The position numbers and the translations under genes were made by a program. The notes beneath the pieces were generated by a model. That model worked only from the letters and a program-made list of their open reading frames with translations, was not told where the DNA came from and searched no databases. From Aptenodytes patagonicus (taxonomy: Eukaryota; Chordata; Aves; Sphenisciformes; Spheniscidae): a DNA stretch of 64,000 nucleotides. Positions 1 to 23,509 of this stretch are shown here, one piece after another (position 1 is the stretch's first letter; every line of letters starts with the position of its first letter). The stretch spans positions 20,119,964-20,183,963 of the forward strand of contig NC_134958.1 of NCBI RefSeq assembly GCF_965638725.1, in the 5' to 3' direction.

Positions 1-58
1 TTTTTTTGTATATTTAGAATACCTGGTCTAATATCAGTGATCCTCTTTCTAATTACAG

Positions 59-9355
<9,297 letters not shown>

Positions 9356-9359
9356 ATTT

Positions 9360-12300
9360 TTTAAATTTTGCTCTCCTGTGATTTGTTTTTCATCACATTA
9401 GCTTTCTGTGTATTACTGTGTACAATATGCACGTGTGCAGTGTCTCTCATTGGGATACATGGTTAACACACTGGCTTTCAGTCTCTTCTGTGCTGTTAGG
9501 CTAATGTATAAAAATGCAGTGGTTTGGACTGATGTGGATCTGCAGCTGCTAAGAAGGGCCCTTTGATGGCCATATTGCAGGACCCTGTCCCCATCACTTG
9601 ATTGTATTCCCAGATGGGTGTAGAATGCAACTATCCCCTACAGATAATAGAGCTTTCCAAAATTATTCATTATTGACTAAAACTGTTTTCAGTAAGATAA
9701 TTGCAGAACTCCCATAGACTTCTGTAGGAAATGAGCCCTAAAGGCCATGCTCTTGGAAACACTACCATGTATTTATATATTTTACCTGTTAATATGTGTT
9801 AATTTACTTTGATACAGTGATAAATCTTCCAAAGTGATGTGTCAAGTTCATGAGAGATCCTTTCACCCAACTTTTCACTACTGGTTGCTAATTTCTACGT
9901 GTGTAGGTATCTTTATTTGAATTACGAGGTCTGTCAATGGGCAACTTCAGAACTTAAAAAATAATTCCTACTCCTTTTTCTGTAGTATATGGCTGAAAGT
10001 TGATGCTGTCTAGCGACAAGGAGCTCGGTAGGAGACAGGTATAGATAACCTTCCAGATCATCAAAGCATCTCCATTAGTGGACCCTTAGCAAGCAACTGA
10101 AGAACAAGTGACTTGCTCAGCAGCTGGTGTAGTGGTGAAAGGGTAAAGTAATACATAATAATTTCAGGTTAAATGGGAGTCAGAGGGACGATGTACTGGT
10201 GTGAGCATCTGGCTTTTTTTGAATGCATTATGAAAGGGAAAACTTAGTAACATTACAAGCTTTTGCATGTTTCATTGGCTGCTGCCAAGTCATCCTGAAC
10301 AGAAAGGATGAGATCCCTGGCTTCACGTTTCCCTTTAAGTGTTTTTGGGAAGCAAAATACATGTTACAAGGCTCCTACAGTGCCTTAAGCTTGTACTGGA
10401 GGCTGACAGTCTAAAGCTCCAAGTAACAGTTGTGCAGAGGTAAGTTATTCTAATCTCTTTCTCCTTCCTTAGCACAAGGATGACATGTCAGGTAATTGGG
10501 CTCCAAGAGTTCAAGCCTCCATGTGCTCGTGGCTTTGAGTGGTGCTGTAGGGCTACTTCAGTAGGAAGTGCGGTGCTGGGTAGTAGTTTGTAGGGTAGGG
10601 TCCAAGGCCACCCAGGGAATCGGAGGCTGTGCTGGGAGCTGAACAGAGGAGTTCCTGGCACTTGGCCATGAGTCTTACACAGCTGAGTGTGCTGCCTGCT
10701 CCACTGGATTGGTTTTATGGTCCCATGGTCTGTGCTTGGGTCCTAAACAATGTGTCTGAGTGAGGTCAGACCCTTTGTTTGCTGCTTAAAATTGCTTGCT
10801 TTCCAGGAGACCACAAACTGCTTTGTGGTTTGGGGAATCTGAATTCACCTCTTACTGTGTGTAAGGGTAAGGAGGAGGCTGTGGTTTTAATGTCTGTTAA
10901 TGAGATCATGTCACCACTAATAGGGCAAGCATGTGCAAGCAAAGAGATAAGAAATAATCTGAAAAAAATGTTTGTAAAATAGACTTCCCTGAAGTGCACT
11001 GTTGCAGATGAATCCATAAAGCTTCATAACAGGTAAATAAAAGCTTTCCAGTTCCAAGGAGAGCTGAAGGGAGCAGTGAACATAATGGTGAATCACACCA
11101 AGTGGCTTTTTTTGCTGACTAGCAACAGACACGTAAATAGGCATATGGGTGTATTTGCTGGAGCAGGTAAATCTGTTTCTACCGTCTATCATAAGCCACT
11201 ACCCATTATGGACTCTTTGCATGCAGTGCCTAATCAGAGAAAACTCAGTGAAGCTAGAAAGCATTGGCTTGTAAAAATAAATAAATTGGGCTCTGATTTA
11301 ACCCCATTCCAAATGATGGGAATTTTTCCCTTTTGCAGCTACTTTGTCCAAAATGTTAATTCTAAAAATTTGTTAAATTACAGAACCCTGCATCATTCAG
11401 CATTCCTGCAGGTGTGTGTCTCAGTTTAGAGAGCTACTCACCCTTTTCTTCAATGCAAAAACACATTTGGCAGTTTGAAATACACCATTATCGTGCAGCC
11501 ATGCTATGTAATTGGGTTGTTTTGTGAGTTGTCCTCTCTTAATGAAATGAGTAGTTCTGAGAGCACCAGAACTGGCAAAACCTGCCTTCTTGCAGATTCA
11601 TGTCTCATGGTTGGTTGTAAACTTGCAATGAATTTTTTTCCAGATACTGAGACATTTGTGTTGTCTCTTGCTCCTTCATGGGATTTCTCTGATGTCTAAT
11701 AATATGCAAGACATGCTGTAGGGTGTGCCTTTCCTTCCATCAGGATGCTCGTAGGCATGTTCTTTCTATCTTAGTGGTTCCTTACGTTCACAAAACTTGC
11801 AGAAATGTAATTTTCCTTTTAGAATTCTGTGTGGTCAAAACTAGTCAAATCAGTTCAAGAGTTGCTGAATGGGATGAGAGAGAGAGGTAAGAATGACACG
11901 TAAGTCCCTTTTCTTTAAGAAACAAGGCTAACGCTTTAGCCTGCACCTATAGAGCACTGCCTCTCAGAGCTCTAGCACCTGAGAAATGTGAATCTGTAAG
12001 GTATTACGCATATTAACCAATTTCTGCTGTCATTGATGCTGCTCAAAATCTGGGTTAAGTTGGCAAACTTTGCTATACTGTTTATATTGCGGGAATATCT
12101 GTTACACTGGGCTGTCTATGACTGCTGTAATGTCTGTTAGTGGCAGCAAAAGAAGAAAGCGATTAGCCAACTAAAACATAAAAACAAGGAGGGGGGGAAA
12201 TAATACTTTTTACAAGGCTCAGCACTTGAGAAAATAGAGTATTTTTTCCTCAGGTGTTCATTTTGGTGTTTGGGGTTTTTTGTTTTTTTTTTTAATTTCT

Positions 12301-15300
12301 GAGTTTTTTAATAATAAAACAGGAGCATCAGTGAAAGATTAAGTGGGAATTGCAGCAAAAAGGTCAAAGCAGTAGAGAAAATAAGGATAATGCTTTTTAT
12401 CTTTATGGATTTTTTTTTTTAAATGCACACAGGAATAGGTCCTTTTAATAGTGGGAAGCTGTGTAACTTACTTTCTTCAGTGTGTGTTGTATTCTTTCCA
12501 AAGTATGGAAAATCCGTAGAAGTTTGCATAATCTTCTTGGCTTCAGTTGCAAACCTATCTAGTTTTCCGTAAGTCATAGCCTTGCCAATTTGTAAGCTGT
12601 TGCTGAGAAATGCATAAATGCAGGATACCCCTCACAATGACAGCAGCTTAGTGAGCAATCTAGATATCCCAGTTAGATAATTTATATGAGAGCAGAAACA
12701 ATGGGAAACAGAAGCAGATAGAAGTCTTACAGACACATAAAAAACTATTCCTTCCCATTTGTTCTCCTTTGACTCATAATGTGCTGAAATGGAAGGACAT
12801 TACGTAGTGTTCTGGATTTGAATATTATGGCTTTTAAGGGCACCTCAGCACTGGTTTCTTCCTGTCTCTTCGCTGGTTTGAGGAATGTCTGGATAAAGAT
12901 TAAACAGCATCTTTTTCCTTAAAAAAAAAAAATAGAGCCAACACCAAAAAAAAAAAAAAGTCCTGCAGACCTAGCTGCAGCTGACAGCACCACATGTCAT
13001 AACATACTGGCATGCATGGTTGTGGGAACATTTCTCTCATTTGTGTACAGCAACCGTATATGGATCATGGGTATAAAGGGATGAAATATGTTTGGGGCCG
13101 TGATCCTCCAAAGTATTTTGAATGCCTTCTATTCCAGGACCTGACCATGATCTGCTTCTCAGGATTATTCCTTTCATCGATATTGTTTTCATTTTTTGCC
13201 CTGAGATTCAAACAGAAAAGTCAAGGAAGTGTCCGTGTGATCTGTCTCAGCCAAAGCTCATGGAAAACTGTTTTTTTTGGATAAAACCTGCAAAGGCCTA
13301 ACACCTAGTGATAGTTGTCCATGCCACTGAGGAAAATGATGCAGGTCTGGTGTCTGTCTCTACAGTAGAATTTGTGAAAGAATAATCAGGAAGGTGAAAC
13401 TGCAAAACTCTGGTAAGTTGTTTTAACTTGCGTAGGACACATTGGTATTGATATTAACATGAAGATCTGTGTGAGTTTCCAGTTTAAAAATAGAGGATTT
13501 CTTGGAACGTCCACCAATAGTTTGCATGTTTCTCTTGACAAAAATACTAGTTGGAGAAATAGTCTGGGAAAATGCTTCAAAATCTCCTGGATTATGGTTT
13601 TCTGTAGCCAGCAGGGTGGAGCCTGCCAGACTTCTTTCCACTTAATCTGGATTGCTGTACTACTTCCTTATTTGTTTATTGTACACACGTAGATTATAAA
13701 ATAGGCTACAGGGATGATGTAACTTGTGTAGGCTGTCCAGAAAAAAAAATGTATCTAGAAGATGAACTAGGTGAGAAAGCAGCTAAAAGGGAAACGATAA
13801 GAGAGAATTGCACAGGGGGGCTAAAGGCCAGTCGGGAGGGTATAGACAGCATGAAGGTGATCTACAGAAGAATGAATCCTCCCCCTCTGAATGCTGCCGT
13901 GTAGTTATGCCTTGTCCTGCTCCTGTAGCCCCCGCTTGTGTTCCTGGAGCCACCGCATTCCTCTGCCACAGAGGAAGGTGGCTGGCAAAGTCCAGGTAGC
14001 AGCAAATTCTTTGTCACCCCTCATCTGGGTTTAAAGTACAATATGCAGGAGCTTTTCCCGCAAAAATCGATAAAAATCCTTTCTCTCAGGGGCTCTCGCC
14101 ACAATGGCAGAATCTGGGTTAAATTTCTCTATGCTAGGACTTTATTATCAATTACCATAACCAGGAAATCATGACACTTTAAAAAAAAAAAACAACCCAC
14201 ACACCATTTTTTGCTACTTTTCAGCAGTTAGCAAACATGTAGCAAATGTGTGCGTGCTCTTACTACATTCACATGCAGCCATCTCTGAGTGCAAGGCACT
14301 TCCTGGAGAGTAACAACGGGGTGGGAAGGGTTGTGGATACAAGAGGCAGCCCAAGGGACCCAAACCTGTTGTTAATCCATGGGAGGCTGAGACTTACTGT
14401 TGTAAATTGAAATAAAAAGCACACGGGCCTATATGTCTCTGTCTGTGGAGGAGAAGCAGAGATTATTGCTGTTTTGAGCAATTAAGTTATTGACTCCTCC
14501 CTCTGCTTCCCCATCAGCGTATGTGCTGCTAGCATTAGGAACACTGCAGCTAGCAAAAGAACTGATAGGAAGGGTTTACTCTGTATCCATTATTTTTGTG
14601 AATCACTTGCTTTTAACAGTTTGGATTTAATTAAGGAAAATCAATAAAAGCCAAGTTTAAATTGAGTGCAGATTGTAGAGGGGTTTGTGTCATTTTAGCT
14701 AAATTGTTTTAAAGAAGGTCATTTTACCAAACCACACAAGTGCATATACAACTTTGGCCATACGCATATATAGAGTATATACAGCTAAGGCCTGCCTGTT
14801 TGACTAAGCCTTAGTCAAACAAACAGTTCCATTAGAGCAAAGTCTCAGTGTTTTAGAATCGAGCTTTATAGAGTCATTGCACAATGAGAAGTGCTCTCTT
14901 GTGTCAAAGTTGCTGGGTCTTTACCTGCTGTGACATTTGCTATGTGGGTTTAAAAAAAACCAGCTGTCCCCAGTGAGGATTGCAATGCTATATTTCAGTT
15001 TCTAAAGAAAGAGACTGATGTTCAAAGGTGCTGAGCAGTTCTTTTTGATCTGAGCAGGACACCTGCATACTGTATTAAAGGTGGGAGATTGCAGAATCCC
15101 TATTTAAACTACAGTAAAACCAGAAAGCTCTGAAATTTGTTTTCCCAGTTCCTCTTTTCCCCATATCTGTTTTGCCTTTGAAGCAATAATGAAGACATTA
15201 CTCTCTACTGCAGTGTGAAGAGCAAAACTAAGTGTGTCACTTTCAGTTATAGATACATTACTCAGACAACATGGGGATTTCTCTTAGTTTCTATTTTATT

Positions 15301-18300
15301 TTCCTGTTTGAGAATTTACAAGAACACCAGCTGTCCATATAAGAAATGCTTTTTACTCACACCTGTTGTTTAAATTTGACAGGCACCAAGTCGAGTAGGA
15401 ACTTGTTAACTTTCATTACACCACTTGGAAAAAATGTCGTCATCCATTAAGTAGAGCACAGCTTCCCCTCCAGCATCAGTACAGCTTGAGTTTGATTCTC
15501 TCCTGATGCATGCATCAATATCTTGCTTACCTTCACACTACAAGATTGTTTTTATTGGAGATGAAGGGATGAAAAGAATCCAAGCTGAGAGGCCAACGTT
15601 AAGATGAGTATGCAGGTAGTAAAACTGTTCTACTGAGTAATGTTAATCACGCTGAAGTAAAACTGTAAGTTAAGTGTGTGTATGTGTACCTGACATACAC
15701 TGCTATACACCAGAAAGTATATATATAGCATCTAAAACATGGAAGTGGTTTTGGTTTGGTTCAAGGTCAAAGAAAGAAATGATAGTATTTCCAACTCAAG
15801 CAGCTGATGGGTTATTCCAATTGGCAGGAGGGGCAAACTGTCCCACACTTATTGCTTACTGCAGAAGTCAGTCATCCCAAGCAGTCATCTTCCCTCAGTA
15901 GTGAAGTTTTTCAAATTTTCTTAGTTGTTTTCCATAGCTCTGCATGCAAAGGTACAAAGGAAATACCTACTTTAGTTTTTGCAATGATCCTATTGCAGCA
16001 TAAATCTGTGTAAATGCTATTAACTTGATTTATTTTACATGTATGGTAAGAGGATAGAGCAAAATCCCTTCTTATTGATCTGTGTAGCATATAGTAATTG
16101 TGCACTTACACATCTTCAGAGAGGCTCTTTTGAAATATGTCTCAGCTTGGGAACAATAATATGAAGCAAAGGAATGGAGTTTGTAGTATGCATGGACTCA
16201 CTCCCATAAGAATACGTAAGCCCAGTGCCAAATGCCTCCACCCAAATATCTGAGATGTTACTAATTTGATAAGAGGCCTTTTCCTGTTTTTTACTAGCCC
16301 GTGCAGTTTCTCAAGCTATCTATGCTCAGTTCTCACGAAGAGCATTTTTAGTGGCACAGAACATGTCTGCAGAGCAAAATGAAGGTGTAATTGCAGCCAC
16401 AGGTAGATGAAACTAGAACGGATAGTCATAGTAGTGGATGTGTGGAAAGTGGGCTGGCAACCAGCATACACATATAGCTGGATGAGTATTTGGTGTGAAC
16501 TGCAGAGAAGCATTTGCTTATGACAATAGTTAATCAGTAAAAACACATGCTGGAGCTTCAAATAATGTTGAATGGTTTGGAAAAACTGCTAGAAGAATAG
16601 ATACTGAGAAGGATCTAGAGTCTTCTATCTAGAAGAACAGATAAAGACAGTAAATGCAAATCAGGACTGTATTCTTCACACAGGGATATGCCTCAGGATC
16701 ACATACAAAATCTGGAAACACATTTTGCCTCCTGCTGCTGTATCTGTCAAAGCAAACGTGCCTGTTGTTTTCTTCCTGACTTGTAGACGCCTGCTGTGGA
16801 GGTGGCACTTGACCCTGGCGCTTCAGGATGACTGATTGCAGTTGCCTGGTCCGCTTCTCTCCCGAGTAAGTCAGTCAGTGTCAGGCAGTCAGAGTTCTCG
16901 CTGTCACATTTCTTGAGGCATAGTTGTCTGGGACTTGTTCATTTTGTTGAGCTTTATATTTTGGGGAGAAAGGGTGGAAAGAGAAGTAGTTATTACCCAA
17001 TTGTGAGGAGCTCTTCCTAGAGCAAGCCAGAAAGCTTTCCTAAGCGCCTGCACTTCATAATTGTATCTTTAGGCGTATGAGCTTCAGAACAATACCTTAT
17101 GGTTAATGTGTTTAATCTTTTAGGTGATTTACACCTTCCATGATTTCTTACTTTGTTTTGAAGCAACATACTTCAGTCTGAAAAGATACACCTGGAAAAG
17201 TCAAAGATACTGATGCTGTCTGGTACCTGTTGCATTGTGTGAGTAGCGGTTACACAAGCCATCATTTTCCGTGGTATATTGTACCTCTACCCACTGAGTG
17301 GGGAGCAAAGCTGGAGAAGGTAAAAAGGTTATACACAGCAACTGAATTCTAATGATAAATGTGAAGCCATTCACAGGGACAAAATTGTTCAGTCCTCTCT
17401 GTGCTCAGTTTTCTACCAGAAGAGATTGCTGCCTGGAGAATAACTTCAGGAAAAACAGGAAATAATTCTGTATGGTTTCTATTTTTTTTTTCTTTTTTTT
17501 TTTTTTTTGGTGGGGGTGGTGGTTTTCTCTTTTTTACACTGATGTATTTCACAAATGTTCCTTCATTACTTACTTTCAGCTGGTGACAATTATTTTTCCT
17601 CTGAGTCCCAAGAGGTTTAAAGTAGGCCCTGAATTAAAAGTATGAGGAAATAACCGCTGAGAAACTGGAGTTTCAAAACTAATGTTTTTGCAAAGAAAAA
17701 AAAGAAATGTGCGCGCCCTTTGGCTGGTCTGTAACCACAGCATGGTCTTTTCAGCATTCCTTTCCCTGACATGGAAAATATTTCCCGAACTCCCATCCTA
17801 TTGTTTCTAGGAACTGTGTCAGACAGCATGCAACTTGTAAAACGAAGGCAGTAACAATGTGGCTCTATAAAACTCTTTCATATTCTGTTTTATTGAAAGT
17901 AAACAACCCCCAGGTGACACATCCTGAGTACACAGAAAGAATGGAATAAATTAAGGAGAGTTATGTTCCTTTTATGGTGTGTGTGTGTGTTGAGGGGAAA
18001 AAGAAAAAAAAGTCGCCAACCTGTGGTGCTGCACAAGTCTCTGGGTATGAGGTGCTGCTTGGAGGGCAGGGCCAGCCCTGCTGGGCTCCTAGTTGAGCTT
18101 GAGGACCACCACTGCTGCCTTGTTAACTTGTGATGGGGACGTGGACATGGCACAACTGTGCTGCTGGTGTGACAACAACAGGATCAGTGTTCCTGTGTAG
18201 TGTAGAAAAAGTACATCATGTTTAACTAAACTCCTCAAGAAGATTAACAAATATCTGAATCACAGTTCAAGCAGAGCTGATGATAAACATGTTGATCTCA

Positions 18301-18743
18301 GTGTCTAAAGACCCACTGTTTAATGCTACTTTTTCTCCTGGTCCAGACATCTTACATGTTTAAAGATTTGTTCCTGATTAATGTTTCTCAGCTAAGTTGT
18401 TGGAGAATTCACCCACCCATGACCTTAGTTTAGAAAAAAGAAACAACTCAGGGAAGACTTTAATCTCAAAATAAAGCTGTGAGTGTGCACCTATTTATGT
18501 ACCTTTTGGGGAAGGGATGCCTGGTTTTTGGCTGGGTCTAACTGTCCTAGCATAGAATGTTACTGGTGCACATTGGTAGGGTTAGCACTGTTACTGAAAT
18601 GGTACATACACTGTAATCATGCAGGTGTTACCTTATTTGATAAGCAAATAATAATACTCTGAGAACTGCTATACTGACCAAGACCAAACAAAAAATGTAC
18701 GTGGGTGAGGAATCTAATAACAACTCAGTTCAGTAAGACCGTG
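9360..18743. other. Intergenic TPM1-LACTB, proximal part: no gene recognised
   Basis: AT-rich sequence with only short, frame-broken ORFs that show no family resemblance or splice-framed exon pattern. It contains simple A/T runs (for example near 12290, 12920 and 12947, and the T-run at 17481-17509) and a small perfect inverted repeat at 14797-14821. I see no CR1, tRNA or coding feature I can defend here. Confidence 0.6.
14797..14821. repeat. Perfect 11-bp inverted repeat, 3-bp loop
   Basis: TGTTTGACTAA at 14797-14807 is followed by GCC and then the exact reverse complement TTAGTCAAACA at 14811-14821. It can form a hairpin, but no element is recognised around it. Confidence 0.7.
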
Positions 18744-19289
18744 TGTCCTGGTTTCGGCTGGGATAGTTAATTTTCCTCCTAGTAGCTGGTACAGTGCTGT
18801 GTTTTGGATTTAGGATGAGAACAAAGTTGATAACACACCGATGTGTTAGTTGTTGCTAAGTAGTGCTTACACTAGTCAAGGACTTTTCAGTTTCCCATGC
18901 TCTACCGACTGAGAAGGCTGGAGGTGCACAAGAAGCTGGGAGGGGGCACAGCCAGGACAGCTGACCCCAACTGCCCAAAGGGACATTCCATCCCATGGGA
19001 CGTCATGCTCAGTACATAAACTGGGGGAAAGCTGGCCGGGGGGGGCCGCTGCTCGGGGACTGGCTGGGCATCAGTCAGCGGGTGGTGAGCAATTGCACTG
19101 TGCATCACTTGCTTTGTATATTCATTATTATTATTATTAATTTTATTTCCATTATTAAACTGTTCTTATCTCAACCCACGAGCTTTCTCACTTTTACTCT
19201 TCCAATTCTCTCCCCCATCCCACCGGGGGTGGGAGAGTGAGCGAGCGGCTGGGTGGTGCTCAGTTGCCGGCTGGGGTTAAACCACGACA
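18744..19289 (+). mobile_element. Solo LTR of an avian ERVL-type endogenous retrovirus
   Basis: The 546-bp element begins TGTCCTGGTTTCGGCTGGGA and ends GGGGTTAAACCACGACA, with the TG...CA termini of an LTR. Inside are the blocks ACAAGAAGCTGGGAGGGGGC, a TATA-like TACATAAA near 19013, an (ATT)n stretch near 19122-19140 and the poly(A)-signal-like ATTAAA. All match my memory of a very abundant avian ERVL LTR family. No internal gag/pol sequence and no second LTR follow, so it is a solo LTR left by recombination. The flanks CCGTG (18739-18743) and CAGTG (19290-19294) agree at four of five bases, consistent with a decayed 5-bp target duplication. It lies in the same orientation as TPM1 and LACTB. 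Confidence 0.88.
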
Positions 19290-19294
19290 CAGTG

Positions 19295-22200
19295 ACACCC
19301 CTTTTGCTAACAACTGGTTAAACTGATGAGGTTTCTTACTGCCATCTACTGTACGTATGCTTCAAGCCAGAGGGGAATAAAAATTCTGTCTCTTGGTTCT
19401 TGAATAAATGAAATTGCTTCTGAAAAGAGAGAGAGAAAGCAGAGCTTGATTTCTCTCTTCATCTAACATTCCCTTTATATGTCTTCTTTTCAAATTCAGG
19501 AAGAATTAGGGGTTTGTTTTTAAATCTTTCCTGTACTGAGAAACATTAGGTATGATCAAGGGAATCATTATCCCTTTACTCTTTACATTTTCCATCGACA
19601 TTATTTTCCCCATGTCTATGTATACAAACATAGATAATATTTTTTAATTGCTGCTTTCCTATTTTTCTTCCTTTTATCTAGCACAAATGTAAATTACAGT
19701 AATTTTTGACAATTCTAGCTTTGGTCTGTTAATTATTTTCCGTTAGATTCAACATTTTTAGATCCAGAAGTCTTTACAAAAGTTACAATCTTTAATTATT
19801 GGAATCCAGTTGGAATAATTGGAATCCATTGGATTGATGGAACATTTCATTGTTTCACAATAAATCCAAACAAAGAAAACAAAGGAGTTTCCTTACACTG
19901 CTACTTCCTAAATTTTTAAGAGCCCCTTCCTGCAAACTCAACCTGCAAGCTTCAGTTTGGGTCTGTGGCAGTTCTAAATGGTATTTAACAGGATGAAAGA
20001 GCAGAGCTGGGCTTACGATTTCAGAACTGACCAGCCCTTTATCAGGGGAATACTAATCGGTATCACTTGTTTCCTGTCATTCAAACCTTAGATGTTGTTT
20101 GTTAAAAACATTACCCATCTTTTCAATTTCAATGGAAATGTTAACGACAGACTGTAGAATTTCGCCACGTTGGTGAGCTAGAAAAGCAAATGAGATCATC
20201 ATAGCAAAAATACCGAGATCAAAGTCCAGACCTACAAGCAGGAACAGCCATAATAACATCTGCTAAACGTTGCTGAGACATCAGGATCCACAGAAGCACT
20301 TGCAGAAATGGCGGAGGACTGACAGAAGTGAATAAGTTGTTTTCGAAATGCCTGTAGATTTTTTTTTTAAGAGTCATGTTTTAGGAAATACTGATGAAGC
20401 CTCATGATTTGCAAATACCTGGTGTTTCCACATATTGCTGACCACCAGCAGCAGAATGAGCATATTACACCTTTTGATGGTGGGCTACACCACTGCAGAA
20501 CAGTGTAAAAGCTACCGCCCACCTTGTTGTTCCCCAGCTCACACAGTATTTTGAAAAAGCCAGTGAAACACAGTAGTGTACAACTAGGAGCAAGATGACT
20601 AGGAAGATACATAAGCACTTTGTTTTATGGTCTCATGTTACTGAGCCTTTGGTGTTTGTCTTATTCAAAGGGTATAAAACCTTAAAGGATTCTTGATGGT
20701 GAGACTCTAAAGCTGGCCCGCGTTGAGGTGAGTGAGCACAGCCCTGCTTTGCTGAGAGACCCATTGTGTCACGCCATTCTTTGTCATCCGAATAAGGCAT
20801 ATCTCTTCACACAGGCTTTTCAAATCTGGTAAGTTGAACTTGGCAAGGAGGCAGAGCAGAGGAGAAGTCAGCTGGTGTAGTGCTAAACCATGTGGAGTTT
20901 TTCCACCATGCCAGCGGGGTCTCCAGATGGACTTTTCTGGCTGTGTTACACAAGGAAGATGGATTACAGCTGAGAGTCTGTGCCTATACTTCTAAGTGAC
21001 TGATGGATGAGGACAGAAGAAAAGCATGGGGTTTTTTTGTTAAATTTAGAATTGGGTTAGCCTAGTGCTTGCTGTCTTCATTTTCTATTGCTATCAGTGG
21101 GAGTAGAATATTCTCAAAACCTTGTAAGCCTGATACCTCAACTCAAAGTTAACAAAAACAGCAGCTTAGAGGAAGATACAACAGACAACCGCAGGCCATG
21201 TTGTGCTACAGGATTTAATACAAAGCTCTTCATTAAGGCAATCAGAAAAATGTCAAGATCCATTTCTGGCTTAGGCCCATTCAAAAGTGTGATGCCAAAG
21301 AGTGTTCCTACTGAGCAGGTTAATGTAAGAATACACAGAATCCTGCTGCAAAACGCTTCCAGAGACAGTTTAACACAGTGAAAATGAGTTACGAGAAAGT
21401 AAATACAGCATCTTGTACTAGTTGGGTATGAAGTTGTACTGTGATAAGCAACGGAGTTTTATTGAGAAAATGCTAATGAGAAATAAATGCCTGCAGTGAA
21501 AAGTGTAGCATCTGGTCTGCGTTTGACTTCACGCATGAAAGCCATTTGGCCTGACTTCCTGCCGAATCCTGCGGTTTTTGAGATCATCGGACATGAAGGA
21601 GATTGAACTCCCTAGGTTAGCATCTCAGAATTTTCTCCTAGGAGAGCATATGCGGCGTTCTAAAAGGACAGACTCCCCACTTTTGCTTACAAGTATAGCT
21701 CTTTTTTTTGCGTTGTTTAAGCTGTTGTATTCTCTGTCAACATCTATAACATTTATGGAGTCGCCATTATAAAGGTTGTTAGCAGCTGTTCAAGAATCCT
21801 GCGACACGTATACAACAGGTTTTAGGTGATTGTACCCCAGAAAATCTTCAAGAAAGAAATGGCAGACGCCTGCACAGTCCATCAAACTGGACACTGGGGG
21901 CTTTCTGCACAAGGAGCTTTCTGCATTGCTAAGTAATGATACATCCCAGTCAATCTATTTGTGATTTGCAGGGTTTAAGGTCCTTAGAACAGTCCGGTCT
22001 GAGGCATTCCCTTGAGAGGACTGACTTTCAACAGTTAAAAAGAACATGAACTATGAACATTTCTCAACTGTTTGGATGCCACTGCATTCTCCATAGTATG
22101 CCAAGGGCTCTGCTGCTTTTGGTATCTCCTCTAGAATTTTCTACTCATCTTGGACCACGGCAATGCTTCGTTCATATAAACTAGTCCCTCCCTGTCCTCC

Positions 22201-23500
22201 CCTCTTGCACTTGGACTATTGGACTAGGTAGTCTGAAATCCAAAAGAAGAACAATAAGAGTGCTAAGAAAAGACTGAAATGAACTGTTAATGAGGGCTTT
22301 TTTTAACGTTCTTTGGACCTAACATCATCTGCTCTAGCATCATTGCAATTAGTAATTTCACAGCAATGACATATAGGAAGGGGATGACTGAGTATCTTCA
22401 TACTACTAAAGATATTTTGATGCTCCAGTTAGACATGTGGACTAACAATTCTGCTGACAGCATTGAGTGGCTCTGGATTTGCTTTTGCATTAGGCACATA
22501 CAATCTCTTTAATTGTCATAAAAGGCTGATGTGAGGATCCCAAATCTGCAGACTCATCCGCTTGGCAAAGCTTACGAGAGTCCTGGTTATTGGATGTATC
22601 CTTGGATGGGACTTGAATCTAGCTGACATGCTGCCTACCTGTCAATCTGAATCTGCTGATGCACTGAAAATCCTTTCCTTCTGCCTTCTTGAGTAATATT
22701 ATCACTATTTGGTCACTCTTCAGTCTCTTCAGCTTGCTGCTCAGTCTACATTCAAGTCATTAGAGCTATTAAAAGTTTATTGGAAACCAAATATGTGGAA
22801 GGTTGTGAGATAGTTTAAAACCATTTGGAGGGCATTGTCATCTCTCCGTAGTCTCAGTCTAAAGAGAGCAACTACATGGAAAAATTATTTCTGTGCGCAA
22901 ATGCTTGCTGTGCCATCGGCACTGATCTAGGCTGAAACTGGACTCTCAAAGCAGCGTTGGAAAACGCAACGTTTGTAAGTAAGTAATTCCTCACTAATCT
23001 AGATCAAATATGCTCATCTTGCAGGTAAAAGGTTTTATCTTGGTGTTAGCCTAGCTTGCCCCGCTTTACTTCTGCCTGGCATACATTTAGCAGCAGGCTT
23101 TTTTCATTTGATCCTGCAATCATTTGCTGTGGAGTGCAGAGTTAAGATCAGAAATTATGTCGTGGCTTGAAGTATCCTTCATCTTCTCTCTATCCTTTTC
23201 TTATACATCAGCACAATGAAAGTGTAGGTTAAAACCAGCTTATTCTGTCAGAACTGTGTTGGTGCTGGCAGGAGTTACAAACTTAGTTCCATCAGAAGGG
23301 GCAGGCGGTGCTGAGCTCTCGGGGGGTCTGGCGGGGGCTCCAGTTACCCGGCAGAGAGGAACTGTACTTTAAAACCTTTCTTTCTAAGGATTAAGGATTT
23401 GGTAAGGATTCACAGGGATTTGACTCATGTTGCCAAATACTGCCTGTGACTGCATTTGGACACACAGGTGGCTTTTGGTGGTTAAGCAAACCAGCTTTAC
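19295..23500. other. Intergenic LTR to LACTB CpG island: no gene recognised
   Basis: AT-rich unique-looking sequence. ORFs here are short and unsupported. A small imperfect direct repeat of ATTGGAATCCA-type units is present near 19796-19835. Nothing else stands out. Confidence 0.55.
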
Positions 23501-23509
23501 CATCGCCTT

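Noticed and set aside
12919-12959. Two close A-runs as a possible retrogene tail
   Set aside because: No coding or element-like sequence lies upstream of them; ordinary A-rich simple sequence.
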